A program made the position numbers and the translations under genes. The notes beneath the pieces are model-generated. The model was not told the origin of the DNA and searched no databases. It worked only from the letters and a program-made list of their open reading frames with translations. Shown one piece after another: positions 52,315 to 60,437 of a stretch of DNA of 64,000 bases. Each line of letters opens with the position of its first letter. The first letter of the stretch is position 1. The DNA is taken from assembly GCA_024280995.1 (NCBI GenBank), contig JAMXLM010000036.1, positions 1-64,000 of the forward strand, given 5' to 3'. This DNA comes from Candidatus Dormiibacterota bacterium (GTDB lineage Bacteria > Chloroflexota > Dormibacteria > Dormibacterales > Dormibacteraceae).

Positions 52315-52848
52315 ATGTCGACGGAGCCGCCCGACCAGGGTCCACCCCCGCCTCCGTCGTCACCACCGCCCCCTCCGCCGTCACCACCACCGCCGCCCCC
52401 GCCGGCTGCCGGGCCTCCACCTCCGCCTCCCTCGTCCGGCGGCGGCTCGATGGTTCCGCCACCGCCTGGGTTCACTCCGCAGCCCGCCGGCTACGGCGCC
52501 GTGCCGCCGTTCGTCCTGCCGGACGCCCCCGGGGCCATGCCGTCGATGATCCTCGGCATCATCGGCCTCGTCGTGCTCCCGCTCGGCTGCTGCTGTGGAG
52601 TCGGCAGCCTGGCGTCGGTAGTGCTGGGCATCCTCGCGATCGTCTTCGGGGTTTCGGCCCGCAACCGGGTCAGGGCCTCGGGCGGCACGCTCGGCGGCGA
52701 CGGCAAGGCGCTGGCCGGGATCATCACAGGCGGGATTGCGGTGGGCATCGCGGCCATCGTCTTCATCCTCGTCCTGGTGGTCGGTATCGGCAGCGGCGCT
52801 TTCCTGAACGCGATCAACAACGCGATCCAGACGCCCTCACCGGGCTAG
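52315..52848 (+). CDS. Pro-rich DUF4190 membrane protein 3
   Basis: 177 residues. Residues 8-65 are nearly all Pro, Ser and Gly. Two hydrophobic segments (about 78-112 and 135-165) flank GVSARNRVRASGGTLGGDGKA, the DUF4190 motif; a CCC triplet lies in the first helix. Third protein of this design in the window. Unknown role. Confidence 0.8.
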   Translation: MSTEPPDQGPPPPPSSPPPPPPSPPPPPPPAAGPPPPPPSSGGGSMVPPPPGFTPQPAGYGAVPPFVLPDAPGAMPSMILGIIGLVVLPLGCCCGVGSLASVVLGILAIVFGVSARNRVRASGGTLGGDGKALAGIITGGIAVGIAAIVFILVLVVGIGSGAFLNAINNAIQTPSPG

Positions 52849-52864
52849 CGAAAGGCTCCCCTCA

Positions 52865-52930
52865 GGCGGATAGCCCGGACCAACCGACGTTTTTCGGCCT
52901 GCAAGGCGCCGATTTGTCCGGACTATCGCC
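52865..52930. terminator. Long imperfect hairpin between convergent genes
   Basis: GGCGGATAGCCCGGAC (52865-52880) pairs with GTCCGGACTATCGCC (52916-52930), about 14 pairs with one bulge and one mismatch, enclosing a 35-base loop with CCGA...TTTTTCGG. It lies in the 95-base gap between gene ends and could stop transcription from both sides. Confidence 0.5.
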
Positions 52931-52943
52931 CAGAGGCGAAAGC

Positions 52944-53474
52944 TCAGGAAGTGGTGACGATCGTCCCCGCGACCTTGTCGTGAATCGCCTGCTTCTCGGG
53001 GTCCCACAGCTGCCAGAGCCAACCGATCGCCCCGATGATGCAGATCGTGAACGCGACCTCGAGCCACCAGATGAAGCCGCGCAGGACGGCCTTGCCGGTG
53101 CTCGGGAACTGACCGGTGACCTTGTCGCGAACCCTGAACCCGAAAACCATCATGCCGACGGTCTGTCCGCGCGTGCTCCAGAAGTAGCCGAAGTAACCAA
53201 GGGTGAGAATCAGGTTGATGAGGCCGGCGAGGCTGTTGTTTCCCGCACCCTTGAAAATGGCGTCGACGATGGCGAAAACGACGAGAAGGATGATCACGTC
53301 GATCAATCCGCCCACGATGCGGAGACCCGGGCTGGCGAGATTCGACGCCGGGGCGGCCATCGCGCCGCCGTAGCTCGGCGGCATGGCCGGGGGCTGACCG
53401 GGCGGGACCATCGGCGGCGGACCGGACGGCGGGCCGGACGGCGGCGGAGGTGGGGGAGGAGGAGGGTTTTGCAT
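52944..53474 (-). CDS. Pro-rich RDD-family membrane protein
   Basis: 176 residues from ATG 53474. A Pro-rich lead (about 3-40), then an RDD domain: LRIVGGLIDVIILLVVF with the Arg-Asp pair, RGQTVGMMVFGFRVRD and DPEKQAIHDKVAGT. Three transmembrane segments. TATGAT lies nine bases upstream of the ATG. Role unknown. Confidence 0.87.
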   Translation of the reverse strand: MQNPPPPPPPPPSGPPSGPPPMVPPGQPPAMPPSYGGAMAAPASNLASPGLRIVGGLIDVIILLVVFAIVDAIFKGAGNNSLAGLINLILTLGYFGYFWSTRGQTVGMMVFGFRVRDKVTGQFPSTGKAVLRGFIWWLEVAFTICIIGAIGWLWQLWDPEKQAIHDKVAGTIVTTS

Positions 53475-53554
53475 GTTCCGCGTATCATATTCGGGCCTCT
53501 CCAACCTGGGGAGCCAACATGGGCGGCCAGGCCGCGTAAGGAACTGATTTTTCT

Positions 53555-54217
53555 GTGCAACTGAAAGCAACCCCACGCCAACCCCTCGGTAAGCGCTCGC
53601 GCCGCCTGGCGCGAGAGGGCAAGCTGCCCGCGATCGTCTACGGGCACAACACCCAGGCGACGCCGATCACACTCGACCGGCTCGAGTTCCAGAAGGTATT
53701 CGTCAAGTCAGGCCGGACGCACCTGGTCGACCTCGTGATGGACGGCGACCGCACCGAGAAGGTGCTCGTGCGCGAGATCCAGACCCACCCGCGCCGCCAG
53801 GGCCCGATCCACGTCGACTTCTACCAGGTCAACCTGCAGGAAAAGATCGAGGTCGAGGTCCCCATCCACGTCGTCGGCGAGTCGCCGGTGGTCAAGCAGG
53901 GGGACGCGGACGTCCTTCAGCCGGTTCACTCGATCCGGGTGGAGTGTCTTCCGACCGAGATCCCCGAGGACTTCGAGGTCGACATAACGCCTCTGGAAGA
54001 GATCGGCGCCGAGCTCCGTGTCTCGGATCTCAAGGTCCGCTCCGGGGTGACCGTGCTGGACGACCCCGAGGACCTGATCGTCAAGATCGTGCCCAAGCGC
54101 GAGCTGAAGGTCGAAGAGGAGATCCCCGCCGCCGAGGCAGGTGTTCCGGCCGAGGGCGAGGCCGCCGAGGGCGAGGCCGCAGCCGAGGGCGAAGCCGAAG
54201 CCGAGACGGAAGAATGA
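53555..54217 (+). CDS. rplY: Ribosomal protein L25 (CTC form)
   Basis: 220 residues from GTG 53555. N-terminal L25 domain (about 1-90) binds 5S rRNA; a TL5/CTC C-terminal beta domain (about 95-185) and a Glu/Ala-rich acidic tail follow. The long CTC form is typical of stress-related L25 in many Gram-positives and Chloroflexota. ATGA overlap with the MscS gene. Confidence 0.94.
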   Translation: MQLKATPRQPLGKRSRRLAREGKLPAIVYGHNTQATPITLDRLEFQKVFVKSGRTHLVDLVMDGDRTEKVLVREIQTHPRRQGPIHVDFYQVNLQEKIEVEVPIHVVGESPVVKQGDADVLQPVHSIRVECLPTEIPEDFEVDITPLEEIGAELRVSDLKVRSGVTVLDDPEDLIVKIVPKRELKVEEEIPAAEAGVPAEGEAAEGEAAAEGEAEAETEE

Positions 54218-54765
54218 TCGCGGCCGCCTCCTCGGGCGGCTTCATCAACTTCAGCGACTACTCGGCGGCGATCTTCCTGATCATCGGGCTGTGCGTCTTC
54301 GTCCTCGCGGTCCTCGCGTCGCGCCCGCTGTCCCGGATCGCAGCCAATCAGCTGCAGACGCGCTACGTCCGTCCGGAAACGATCGTCGTGGTTCGGCGCG
54401 TGGTCACATTCATCGTGATCGGCATCGGGCTGATCGCAGCTCTCGCCTTTGCGCTCGAGAGCGCCAACGTCGCCCTGTTCGGCCTTGTCCTCGCCACCAT
54501 CGTGGCAGCGCTAGGTGTGCAGGACCTGCTGAGGGACTACGTCTCCGGCTACTACCTGCTGTTCGAGCGCCATCTCCGCGTCGGCGACCACATTCGGTTC
54601 AACGGGTACTCGGGAACGATCAGCGAGGTCCGCCTCCGCGTGACCCTCATACGCAACGACGAAGGCGACGTGGTGATCGTCCCGAACTCGGAGCTCTTCA
54701 ACAAACCGGTGACGATCAACAACACGACGCCTGAAGACGAGGCTAAGAAAGCGCCCCCAGCGTGA
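54214..54765 (+). CDS. Small-conductance mechanosensitive channel (MscS-like)
   Basis: 183 residues from ATG 54214, shorter than E. coli MscS (286). Three hydrophobic segments; the pore-lining TM3 (about 80-110) and beta domain with HLRVGDHIRFNGYSGTISEVRLR and IVPNSELFNKPV are present. It lacks the full C-terminal domain. Its last 23 bases overlap the convergent NDK-like gene. Confidence 0.88.
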   Translation: MIAAASSGGFINFSDYSAAIFLIIGLCVFVLAVLASRPLSRIAANQLQTRYVRPETIVVVRRVVTFIVIGIGLIAALAFALESANVALFGLVLATIVAALGVQDLLRDYVSGYYLLFERHLRVGDHIRFNGYSGTISEVRLRVTLIRNDEGDVVIVPNSELFNKPVTINNTTPEDEAKKAPPA

Positions 54766-55363
54766 TCCGGCAGAGGGCCTCGTAGTCCTCGCCGGCGAGC
54801 TCGGTCTCCTGCGCGAGCAGCTGCCGAATCATCTCCGACGCCGATCCGACGTGGATTCCGGCCGCGACCTGCGTGGCCAGCGAGCGCAGGTGGTACGTGT
54901 GGTCCGGTTTGTGGCTGCTCGTACCGAGGTCGACCTTCACCTGGTCGAGCTGCACGTGCTCTGCCCAACGCTTCACCTCCGACTCTCCGGTCTCGGGTGC
55001 ATCGGAGAGATGCAGGCAGTTGAGGCCGCCGAAGATGCCGTAGCGCTCGCGCAGCGACCCAGGCCGCGATTTGGCGATCTGAGTCTCGCCGAGGTCGTAG
55101 CGCATGACCCCCAGAGCCTGGGGCGAGGCGGTGATCCGGCCGACGATCACGGGAAGGGCGCTCATGAAGTCGACAAGCCACGGGAAGAACGGCCTTTCCT
55201 GCAGAAAGTCGTAGTGGCTCCGGATCAGCGATGCTGGCGGTTGGAACCAGTCAAGCGACTCGATCTTCCAGTCGCGCTCGGACGACAGCCAGCCCCAGAT
55301 GCCGGCGCGCGGGGCGAGGCGGTATGCAGAGTCAGGCTTGAAGATGAGGAGGGCGTCGGCCAC
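54743..55363 (-). CDS. Nucleoside diphosphate kinase-like protein
   Basis: 206 residues from GTG 55363. The start ALLIFKPDSAYR matches the NDK N-terminus (IIKPDAVxR), and NCLHLSDAPETGESEVKRW matches the NDK active-site region NxxHGSDS with the phospho-His conserved. Length exceeds the usual ~140 because of a middle insertion and a C-terminal extension (about 160-205). Whether it is active on nucleotides is open. Confidence 0.7.
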   Translation of the reverse strand: MADALLIFKPDSAYRLAPRAGIWGWLSSERDWKIESLDWFQPPASLIRSHYDFLQERPFFPWLVDFMSALPVIVGRITASPQALGVMRYDLGETQIAKSRPGSLRERYGIFGGLNCLHLSDAPETGESEVKRWAEHVQLDQVKVDLGTSSHKPDHTYHLRSLATQVAAGIHVGSASEMIRQLLAQETELAGEDYEALCRITLGALS

Positions 55364-55376
55364 AGCGGAGCTAATC

Positions 55377-56627
55377 CTATTTCGACGGATTGCGGTCGCG
55401 CGGGTTACGCGTATACACCTTGCGAGCTTTGAGATTCTCGGGCATGTGCACCTGGCTCTTCGCGACGCCGTCGTCATAGTCGTGCGCGTACTGGTATCCC
55501 TGGCCATAGCCCATCGACTTCATTAATCCGGTCGGAGCATTGCGCAGGTGCATCGGCACCGGTTCGTTCCCCGTCTCCTGTATGAGCTCGCGCGCGGCGC
55601 CGTAGGAAGTCAGAGCCGAGTTGGACTTGGGTGCCAGCGCCAGGTAGAGGGCCGCCTCGGTCAGGGGTAATACCGCCTCCGGCATGCCGACGAAGTGTGC
55701 CGCCTGCTGAGCCGCGATGGCAACGCCAAGGGCTTGCGGATCCGCGAGCCCGATGTCCTCTGCGGCGAGGATCACGAGCCTGCGTGCAACGAACATCACG
55801 TCTTCGCCGGCCTCCAGCATCCGCGCCATCCAGTAGACGGCCGCGTCGGGATCGCTGCCGCGCACGCTTTTGATGAGCGCCGACACGATGTCGTAGTGCT
55901 GGTCGCCGGCGCGGTCGTACAGCAGGTGCCGTTCCTGCAGCGCGCGCTCGACGTGCTCGAGCCGGATTGCATTCTCACCGCCGAGCGCCGCCGCGGCCTC
56001 CAGTCCGTTCAACGCCACACGAGCGTCACCGCGGGCAATCTCGAGCAGGGCATCCATCGCGTCGGGCTCGATCGTGGCCTTGATCTGTTCAAGCCCGCGC
56101 TCGACCACCTGCTTCAGCTCCTCGCGTGTCAGCTGCTCCAGACGAAAGACGCGGCTGCGCGACAGCAGCGGCGCGATGACCTCGAACGACGGGTTCTCGG
56201 TCGTGGCGCCGATCAACGTCACCGTCCCGTCTTCGACGTGGGGCAGGATGGCGTCCTGCTGGGCTTTGTTGAAGCGGTGGATCTCGTCGATGAAGAGCAC
56301 GGTCCGAAGCCCCGCCCGCCGGTGGACCCTGGCCTCGGCAACGGCCTTGCGCAGGTCCGCGACTCCGGCCGTGACGGCCGACATGGAGACCATCCGCGCG
56401 CTGGTCTCGCTGGCGAGCAGCCCGGCGAGGGTGGTCTTGCCGCTGCCCGGAGGGCCCCAGAGGATGATGCTGGGCAGGTTGCCGCTCTGCGTCAGGCGGC
56501 GGAGGACGTCGACGATCCTCTTCTGGCCCACGAGCTGGTCGAACTTCCGGGGTCGCAGCCGTGTCGCCAGCGGTGCCAGGGGCTCGGATCCAGCGGGCAT
56601 GGGAAAGAGCTCTCCCTGGTCGCTCAT
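55377..56627 (-). CDS. rarA: Replication-associated recombination protein A (RarA/MgsA)
   Basis: 416 residues. AAA+ ATPase acting at stalled forks. LATRLRPRKFDQLVGQ start, Walker A GPPGSGKTT (about 59-67), DEIHRFNKAQQDA (Walker B, about 110-122) and GATTENPSFEV (sensor 1). C-terminal MgsA domain has ARRLVILAAEDIGLADPQAL. TAGGAT lies eleven bases upstream. Confidence 0.96.
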   Translation of the reverse strand: MSDQGELFPMPAGSEPLAPLATRLRPRKFDQLVGQKRIVDVLRRLTQSGNLPSIILWGPPGSGKTTLAGLLASETSARMVSMSAVTAGVADLRKAVAEARVHRRAGLRTVLFIDEIHRFNKAQQDAILPHVEDGTVTLIGATTENPSFEVIAPLLSRSRVFRLEQLTREELKQVVERGLEQIKATIEPDAMDALLEIARGDARVALNGLEAAAALGGENAIRLEHVERALQERHLLYDRAGDQHYDIVSALIKSVRGSDPDAAVYWMARMLEAGEDVMFVARRLVILAAEDIGLADPQALGVAIAAQQAAHFVGMPEAVLPLTEAALYLALAPKSNSALTSYGAARELIQETGNEPVPMHLRNAPTGLMKSMGYGQGYQYAHDYDDGVAKSQVHMPENLKARKVYTRNPRDRNPSK

Positions 56628-56803
56628 CTGTCAGGCCCATCCTAGGTGGCCGCAGGCCCCACCTTCGTGGCGGTGGTCAGCGAACCGGGCTCGGCGCGAA
56701 AGCCGGCAGCTCGCGCCTCCGTGGAAGCGGCGAGGGCAAAAGCCGCACGCCGTAGTTGACGACCGTGAACCCGAACTGAGCGCGAATTGCGGCGCCCCGG
56801 TCC

Positions 56804-56809
56804 TACAAT
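56804..56809 (+). promoter_or_regulatory. Putative -10 box (TACAAT)
   Basis: TACAAT, nine bases before ATG 56819, no Shine-Dalgarno. It lies in the 191-base gap 56628-56818, in which no gene is seen. Confidence 0.5.
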
Positions 56810-56818
56810 TCGCCGGTC

Positions 56819-57463
56819 ATGGCGACCTGCTGGTACTGCAGCTCGGACGTCCCGGAGACGTCCCAGTACTGCCCGAGCTGCGGACACAGCCAGCTCGACC
56901 GAACCTCGAGCCCGCTTTTCGGCGTCGTCGACTCGACGACGGGCATCTGGAACTCGAAGTTCTTGTACGCCCTGGTCGGCCAGGAGGCGAACCGCTCCGT
57001 GCGCTACCACCGCCCTCTCTCGGTGCTGGTGGTCGAGCTCGACCACGCCGAGCACATCCACAACGAGCTCGAGCCGGTGCAGGTCGAGGCGTTGCTCCGG
57101 GAGATGGCGGAGCGGCTGGGTCAGGCCGTCCGCGACACCGACACGGTCGGGTTTCTCGACGTGGACGGGCCGCCGCACTTCGGGATCGTACTGCCCGAGA
57201 CCGATGAGCAAGGCGCGGCGCTGGCGGCAGACAAGATCCGGCGCAGCATCGCCTCTCACGACTTCGGCAGCGGCGCCTGGAGGCGGATCACCGTGAGCTG
57301 CGGGGCCGCGACGATCGACGCTCACTACCGACCCGACGACGAGGCGGGCGTCATGAACCGGCGCGAGTACACAGGCGACCTTCTGCGCGAGGCTTACCAG
57401 GCGCTCGACTTCGGCCGCTCGGCCGGGACCAACCGGACGACAGTCGGCGCTTACAGACGCTAG
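56819..57463 (+). CDS. Zinc ribbon plus degenerate GGDEF domain protein
   Basis: 214 residues. A four-Cys zinc ribbon (CWYC at 4-7, CPSC at 18-21) precedes a GGDEF-like domain (about 35-205): DSTTGIWNSKF, a palm strand SVLVVELDHAEHIH, and RDTDTVGFLDVDGPPHFGIVLPETD, where the signature GGDEF is replaced by GPPHF. It should therefore not make c-di-GMP, but may bind nucleotide or a partner. Function unknown. Confidence 0.75.
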   Translation: MATCWYCSSDVPETSQYCPSCGHSQLDRTSSPLFGVVDSTTGIWNSKFLYALVGQEANRSVRYHRPLSVLVVELDHAEHIHNELEPVQVEALLREMAERLGQAVRDTDTVGFLDVDGPPHFGIVLPETDEQGAALAADKIRRSIASHDFGSGAWRRITVSCGAATIDAHYRPDDEAGVMNRREYTGDLLREAYQALDFGRSAGTNRTTVGAYRR

Positions 57464-57494
57464 GGTCGCGGGCCTCGGAGATCCGCCGCAGATT

Positions 57495-57645
57495 CGCGAG
57501 CGCAGACGGCCGGAGCCAAGGAAGGGGTGGCGCGACGAGGAACGCATCGTTGATGCGTGACGCTGACGCGACAGGTCCCCTGACGCCGGCTTCAGCGCGA
57601 CAGCGCCCGGCCGTATGAGCCGCGAAGATGCAAGGATGCTCCGGG
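57495..57645 (-). repeat. Intergenic repeat, copy B
   Basis: Reverse strand matches copy A over about 140 bases. Core hairpin ACGCATC-GTT-GATGCGT at 57542-57558. It runs into the first codons of the histidine phosphatase gene, suggesting insertion or shared ancestry next to the start. Confidence 0.75.
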
Positions 57646-58289
57646 ACCGCGGCCCTCACAGCAGGATCTTTCTAGTCCGGCATGCGGAGGTCGAGAACCC
57701 TCATCGGGTCCTTTACGGCCACCTGTCCGGCTTCCGGCTGAGCGAGCTCGGGCGAGCACAGTCGGCGGCTGTGGGGCGGCGCCTGCAGGCTGAGGGTATC
57801 GGCCTGATCGTCCATAGCCCGCTCGAGCGCGCGAAGGAGACGGCCGAGATAATCGCGGCCGAGCTGACGCCCGAACCGGCGCTCGAGGTCGATCCCAGGC
57901 TGGTCGAGGCGGAGTTCTCGCGCTACCTGCAGGGCGTGCCCTACTGGCAGATCCCGGTGAGGCGTCCGCTGTGGGTCGTGCACAAGGCGCGGCGGGGCAT
58001 GCTGCCCGGCGACGAGACGATCGAGGTCATGGGCAAGCGGGTGCTCGAGGTCGTGCGTCGGGTCGCGATCGAGCACCCTGGTGACGCGGCCGCGCTCGTC
58101 AGCCACGCCGACCCGCTGAACGCGGCCTGGATTCTGCTCGACGGCCGGCCCCAGCACGAGCGCGAGATGCACCGCAAGGCGATCGGCAAGGCGGGGATGC
58201 TGCAGATCGATATGGACGGCGATACTCCGCGGTCATGGGAGTACATCCCTCCGCCGAAGATCGACAAGCCGGCGAGCGCGGCCGCCTAG
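57636..58289 (+). CDS. Histidine phosphatase family protein
   Basis: 217 residues from ATG 57636; ATG 57615 adds seven codons that fall inside the repeat. The phospho-His motif is LVRHAEVENP (about 13-22, RHA instead of the usual RHG), and PLERAKETAEI and VSHADPL (second His) complete the site. Possible phosphoglycerate mutase-like or sugar phosphatase. Followed by a glycosidase gene two bases downstream. Confidence 0.87.
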   Translation: MLRDRGPHSRIFLVRHAEVENPHRVLYGHLSGFRLSELGRAQSAAVGRRLQAEGIGLIVHSPLERAKETAEIIAAELTPEPALEVDPRLVEAEFSRYLQGVPYWQIPVRRPLWVVHKARRGMLPGDETIEVMGKRVLEVVRRVAIEHPGDAAALVSHADPLNAAWILLDGRPQHEREMHRKAIGKAGMLQIDMDGDTPRSWEYIPPPKIDKPASAAA

Positions 58290-58291
58290 CG

Positions 58292-59515
58292 GTGAAGCGA
58301 TTCCCCAAGGGTTTTCTCTGGGGAACCTCGAGCGCGGCTCACCAGGTCGAGGGCGACAACCGCAACAACGACTGGTGGGAGTGGGAGCAAACGCCGGGCC
58401 ATATCGCCAACGGCGATTCCTCCGCCGTCGCATGCGATTTCTACCACCGGTATCGCGAGGACTTCGCGATGCTGCGGGACCTGGCGCAGAACTCGCATCG
58501 GCTTTCCATCGAGTGGTCGCGGATCGAGCCGTCCGAAGGCGAGTTCGACCAGCGGCAGATGCGCCACTACCGAGACGTCCTCGGCGAGATGCGCGAGCAG
58601 GGCCTGTTGCCGATGGTCACGCTGCACCACTTCACGAGCCCGCTCTGGTTCGTGCGCAAGGGCGGCTGGACGTCGCCCGATTCACCGCGAGCGTTCCTTC
58701 CATTCGTGCAGCGCGTGGTCGACGAGCTCGGCGACCTCGCGGGGATGTGGTGCACGATCAACGAGCCGACGATCTATGGCGTCAACGGTTGGGTCACCGG
58801 CGAGTTTCCGCCTGGCCGCCGCGGCGACCTCATCGCCAACTACCGCGTCACGCGCCACCTTCGTCGCGCGCATGAGCTCGCCTACGCGGCGATCAAGCGG
58901 CGCCGGCCCGAATCCCAGGTCGGGTTGTCGCATCACAAGTTCCTGTTGATGCCGGCGTCGGATTCCCCGCTCGACCGGATGGCTGCGTCGGGCGCGCAGG
59001 CGCTCACCGATCGGTGGCCGGCAGGCGCCGCGATCGAGAAGGTGATCGCGGCGCAGTCCGACTTCATCGGCATAGCCCACTACTGGGGCCAGCTGTGCGC
59101 CTTCGATCCGCGACGGCCCCAGGACCAGTTTGTGCGCAGGTTCAACCCGCCTGACGCGACGATGACCGAGATGGGATGGGCCTCGAACCCGGTGTGGATA
59201 CGGCAGGTTCTGAACGAGCTCAAGCCGTTCGGGAAGCCCGTCTACGTCACCGAGAACGGGATCGCCACCCACGACGATTCACTGCGCGAGCGCTACCTGA
59301 CCGACGTGCTCGCCAACGTCCAGGCTGCGATCGAAGACGGAGTCGACGTCCGCGGCTACTTCCACTGGACGAACATGGACAACTTCGAATGGGCGCGGGG
59401 CTACCAGGCGCGGTTCGGCCTGATCGCGGTCGATCGCAAGACGCTCGAGCGGACGGTGAAGCCGAGCGCGCGGCTCTACGCCAGGATCGCGACCGCGAAT
59501 GCGCTACCCGTCTAA
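58292..59515 (+). CDS. Family 1 glycoside hydrolase (beta-glucosidase type)
   Basis: 407 residues from GTG 58292, slightly short for GH1 (~450). FLWGTSSAAHQVEG start, acid/base Glu158 in TINEPT and nucleophile Glu321 in VTENG; the aglycone-side GYFHWTNMDNFEW motif near 365-377 is complete. Retaining hydrolase of beta-glycosides, cytosolic (no signal peptide). Confidence 0.93.
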   Translation: MKRFPKGFLWGTSSAAHQVEGDNRNNDWWEWEQTPGHIANGDSSAVACDFYHRYREDFAMLRDLAQNSHRLSIEWSRIEPSEGEFDQRQMRHYRDVLGEMREQGLLPMVTLHHFTSPLWFVRKGGWTSPDSPRAFLPFVQRVVDELGDLAGMWCTINEPTIYGVNGWVTGEFPPGRRGDLIANYRVTRHLRRAHELAYAAIKRRRPESQVGLSHHKFLLMPASDSPLDRMAASGAQALTDRWPAGAAIEKVIAAQSDFIGIAHYWGQLCAFDPRRPQDQFVRRFNPPDATMTEMGWASNPVWIRQVLNELKPFGKPVYVTENGIATHDDSLRERYLTDVLANVQAAIEDGVDVRGYFHWTNMDNFEWARGYQARFGLIAVDRKTLERTVKPSARLYARIATANALPV

Positions 59516-59528
59516 TTAGACTCAGGCG

Positions 59529-60044
59529 GTGACACGCCGGTCGGTCGCGATCGGGGCCGTAAGCATCGTCCTGGCCTCGGTCCTGATGCTCTCCCTCGCC
59601 TGGGGCTTGGGCCACGCCGCCCTCTCCAACCCGGCGGTCCTGGGCAAGCCGGCGCCGCGACTCGCGATCCAGCCCCAGTCGGGAGGCGAGGTCCGCGTCT
59701 GGGAGCTGCAGGGCAAGCCGGTGGTCTTGAACTTCTGGGCATCCTGGTGCGGGCCGTGCGTCGCAGAGGGCGGCGTGCTCGCCGACGGCGCGAGCAAGCA
59801 TCCGGACGTCGCATTCGTCGGCGCCGACAACCAGGACACGACGGCAGGGTTCAGCGCCTACGAGCAAAACCATCCGCACGCCTATCCGGCGGGACCGATC
59901 GTCGCCGGGAGCTACCAGTCGTACGGAGTGGCGGGCCTGCCGGCGACGTTTTTCATCGACTCGCAGGGAGACGTCGTGGCGTCGTTCACCGGCCCGCTCG
60001 ACGCGAGCACTCTCGACCACTACCTCGGACTGGTCGGCGCATGA
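59529..60044 (+). CDS. Membrane-anchored thioredoxin-like protein (CcmG/ResA type)
   Basis: 171 residues from GTG 59529. N-terminal signal anchor (about 8-30), then a TlpA/ResA-like domain with WASWCGPC (about 73-80) and cis-Pro in GLPATFFID. Probably reduces apocytochrome c haem-binding Cys outside the membrane. First gene of the ccm operon; the next gene overlaps by ATGA. Confidence 0.92.
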   Translation: MTRRSVAIGAVSIVLASVLMLSLAWGLGHAALSNPAVLGKPAPRLAIQPQSGGEVRVWELQGKPVVLNFWASWCGPCVAEGGVLADGASKHPDVAFVGADNQDTTAGFSAYEQNHPHAYPAGPIVAGSYQSYGVAGLPATFFIDSQGDVVASFTGPLDASTLDHYLGLVGA

Positions 60045-60433
60045 CCCTCGCCGTCAAGTGGGGGATCCCGGTCGCGCTCGTCGCCGCGTGTGTCGGATAT
60101 CTCATCTACACGACCTCAGGCGGCACGAGCGAGTACTACCTGACGGTGGCGGAGCTGCAATCGCACGCGCAGGCTCAGTCCGGAGACGTGCGCGTCGCGG
60201 GCGTCGTCCAGGACGACGTCGTGAAGTCGGACGGCGGGCTGACGGTGCGATTCACCGAAGAGGACGGCACGGCGGCGATGCCGGTCGAGTATTCGGGCAC
60301 TCTGCCGGATATCTTCAAGCCGGGGATCACGGTCGTCGCCGAAGGGCGGCTGGGCAGCGACGGCGTCTTCCACGCGAAGACGCTGCTCGCGAAGTGCCCG
60401 TCGCGCTTCTCGACCCAGCCTTACACCTCTTGA
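60041..60433 (+). CDS. ccmE: Cytochrome c haem chaperone CcmE, Cys variant
   Basis: 130 residues from ATG 60041. One transmembrane anchor (about 5-25), then the CcmE beta-barrel (LTVAELQSH, VRVAGVVQDDVV, VEYSGTLPDIFKPG, VVAEGRL). In the haem-binding loop, LLAKCPSRF replaces the usual AKHDENY: Cys119 for the covalent haem-binding His and Phe123 for the Tyr. It belongs with the Cys-type CcmE known in archaea and some bacteria, but lacks even their Tyr. Confidence 0.92.
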   Translation: MTLAVKWGIPVALVAACVGYLIYTTSGGTSEYYLTVAELQSHAQAQSGDVRVAGVVQDDVVKSDGGLTVRFTEEDGTAAMPVEYSGTLPDIFKPGITVVAEGRLGSDGVFHAKTLLAKCPSRFSTQPYTS

Positions 60434-60437
60434 TTCC

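Noticed and set aside
52315..52450. CCGCCA-type runs as simple sequence repeats of regulatory meaning
   Set aside because: They encode the Pro-rich head of a DUF4190 protein; the same is true at 46070 and 47120.
51795..53564. 589-codon plus-strand frame
   Set aside because: Runs across three real genes, a hairpin and part of a minus-strand gene; composition is shadow-like.
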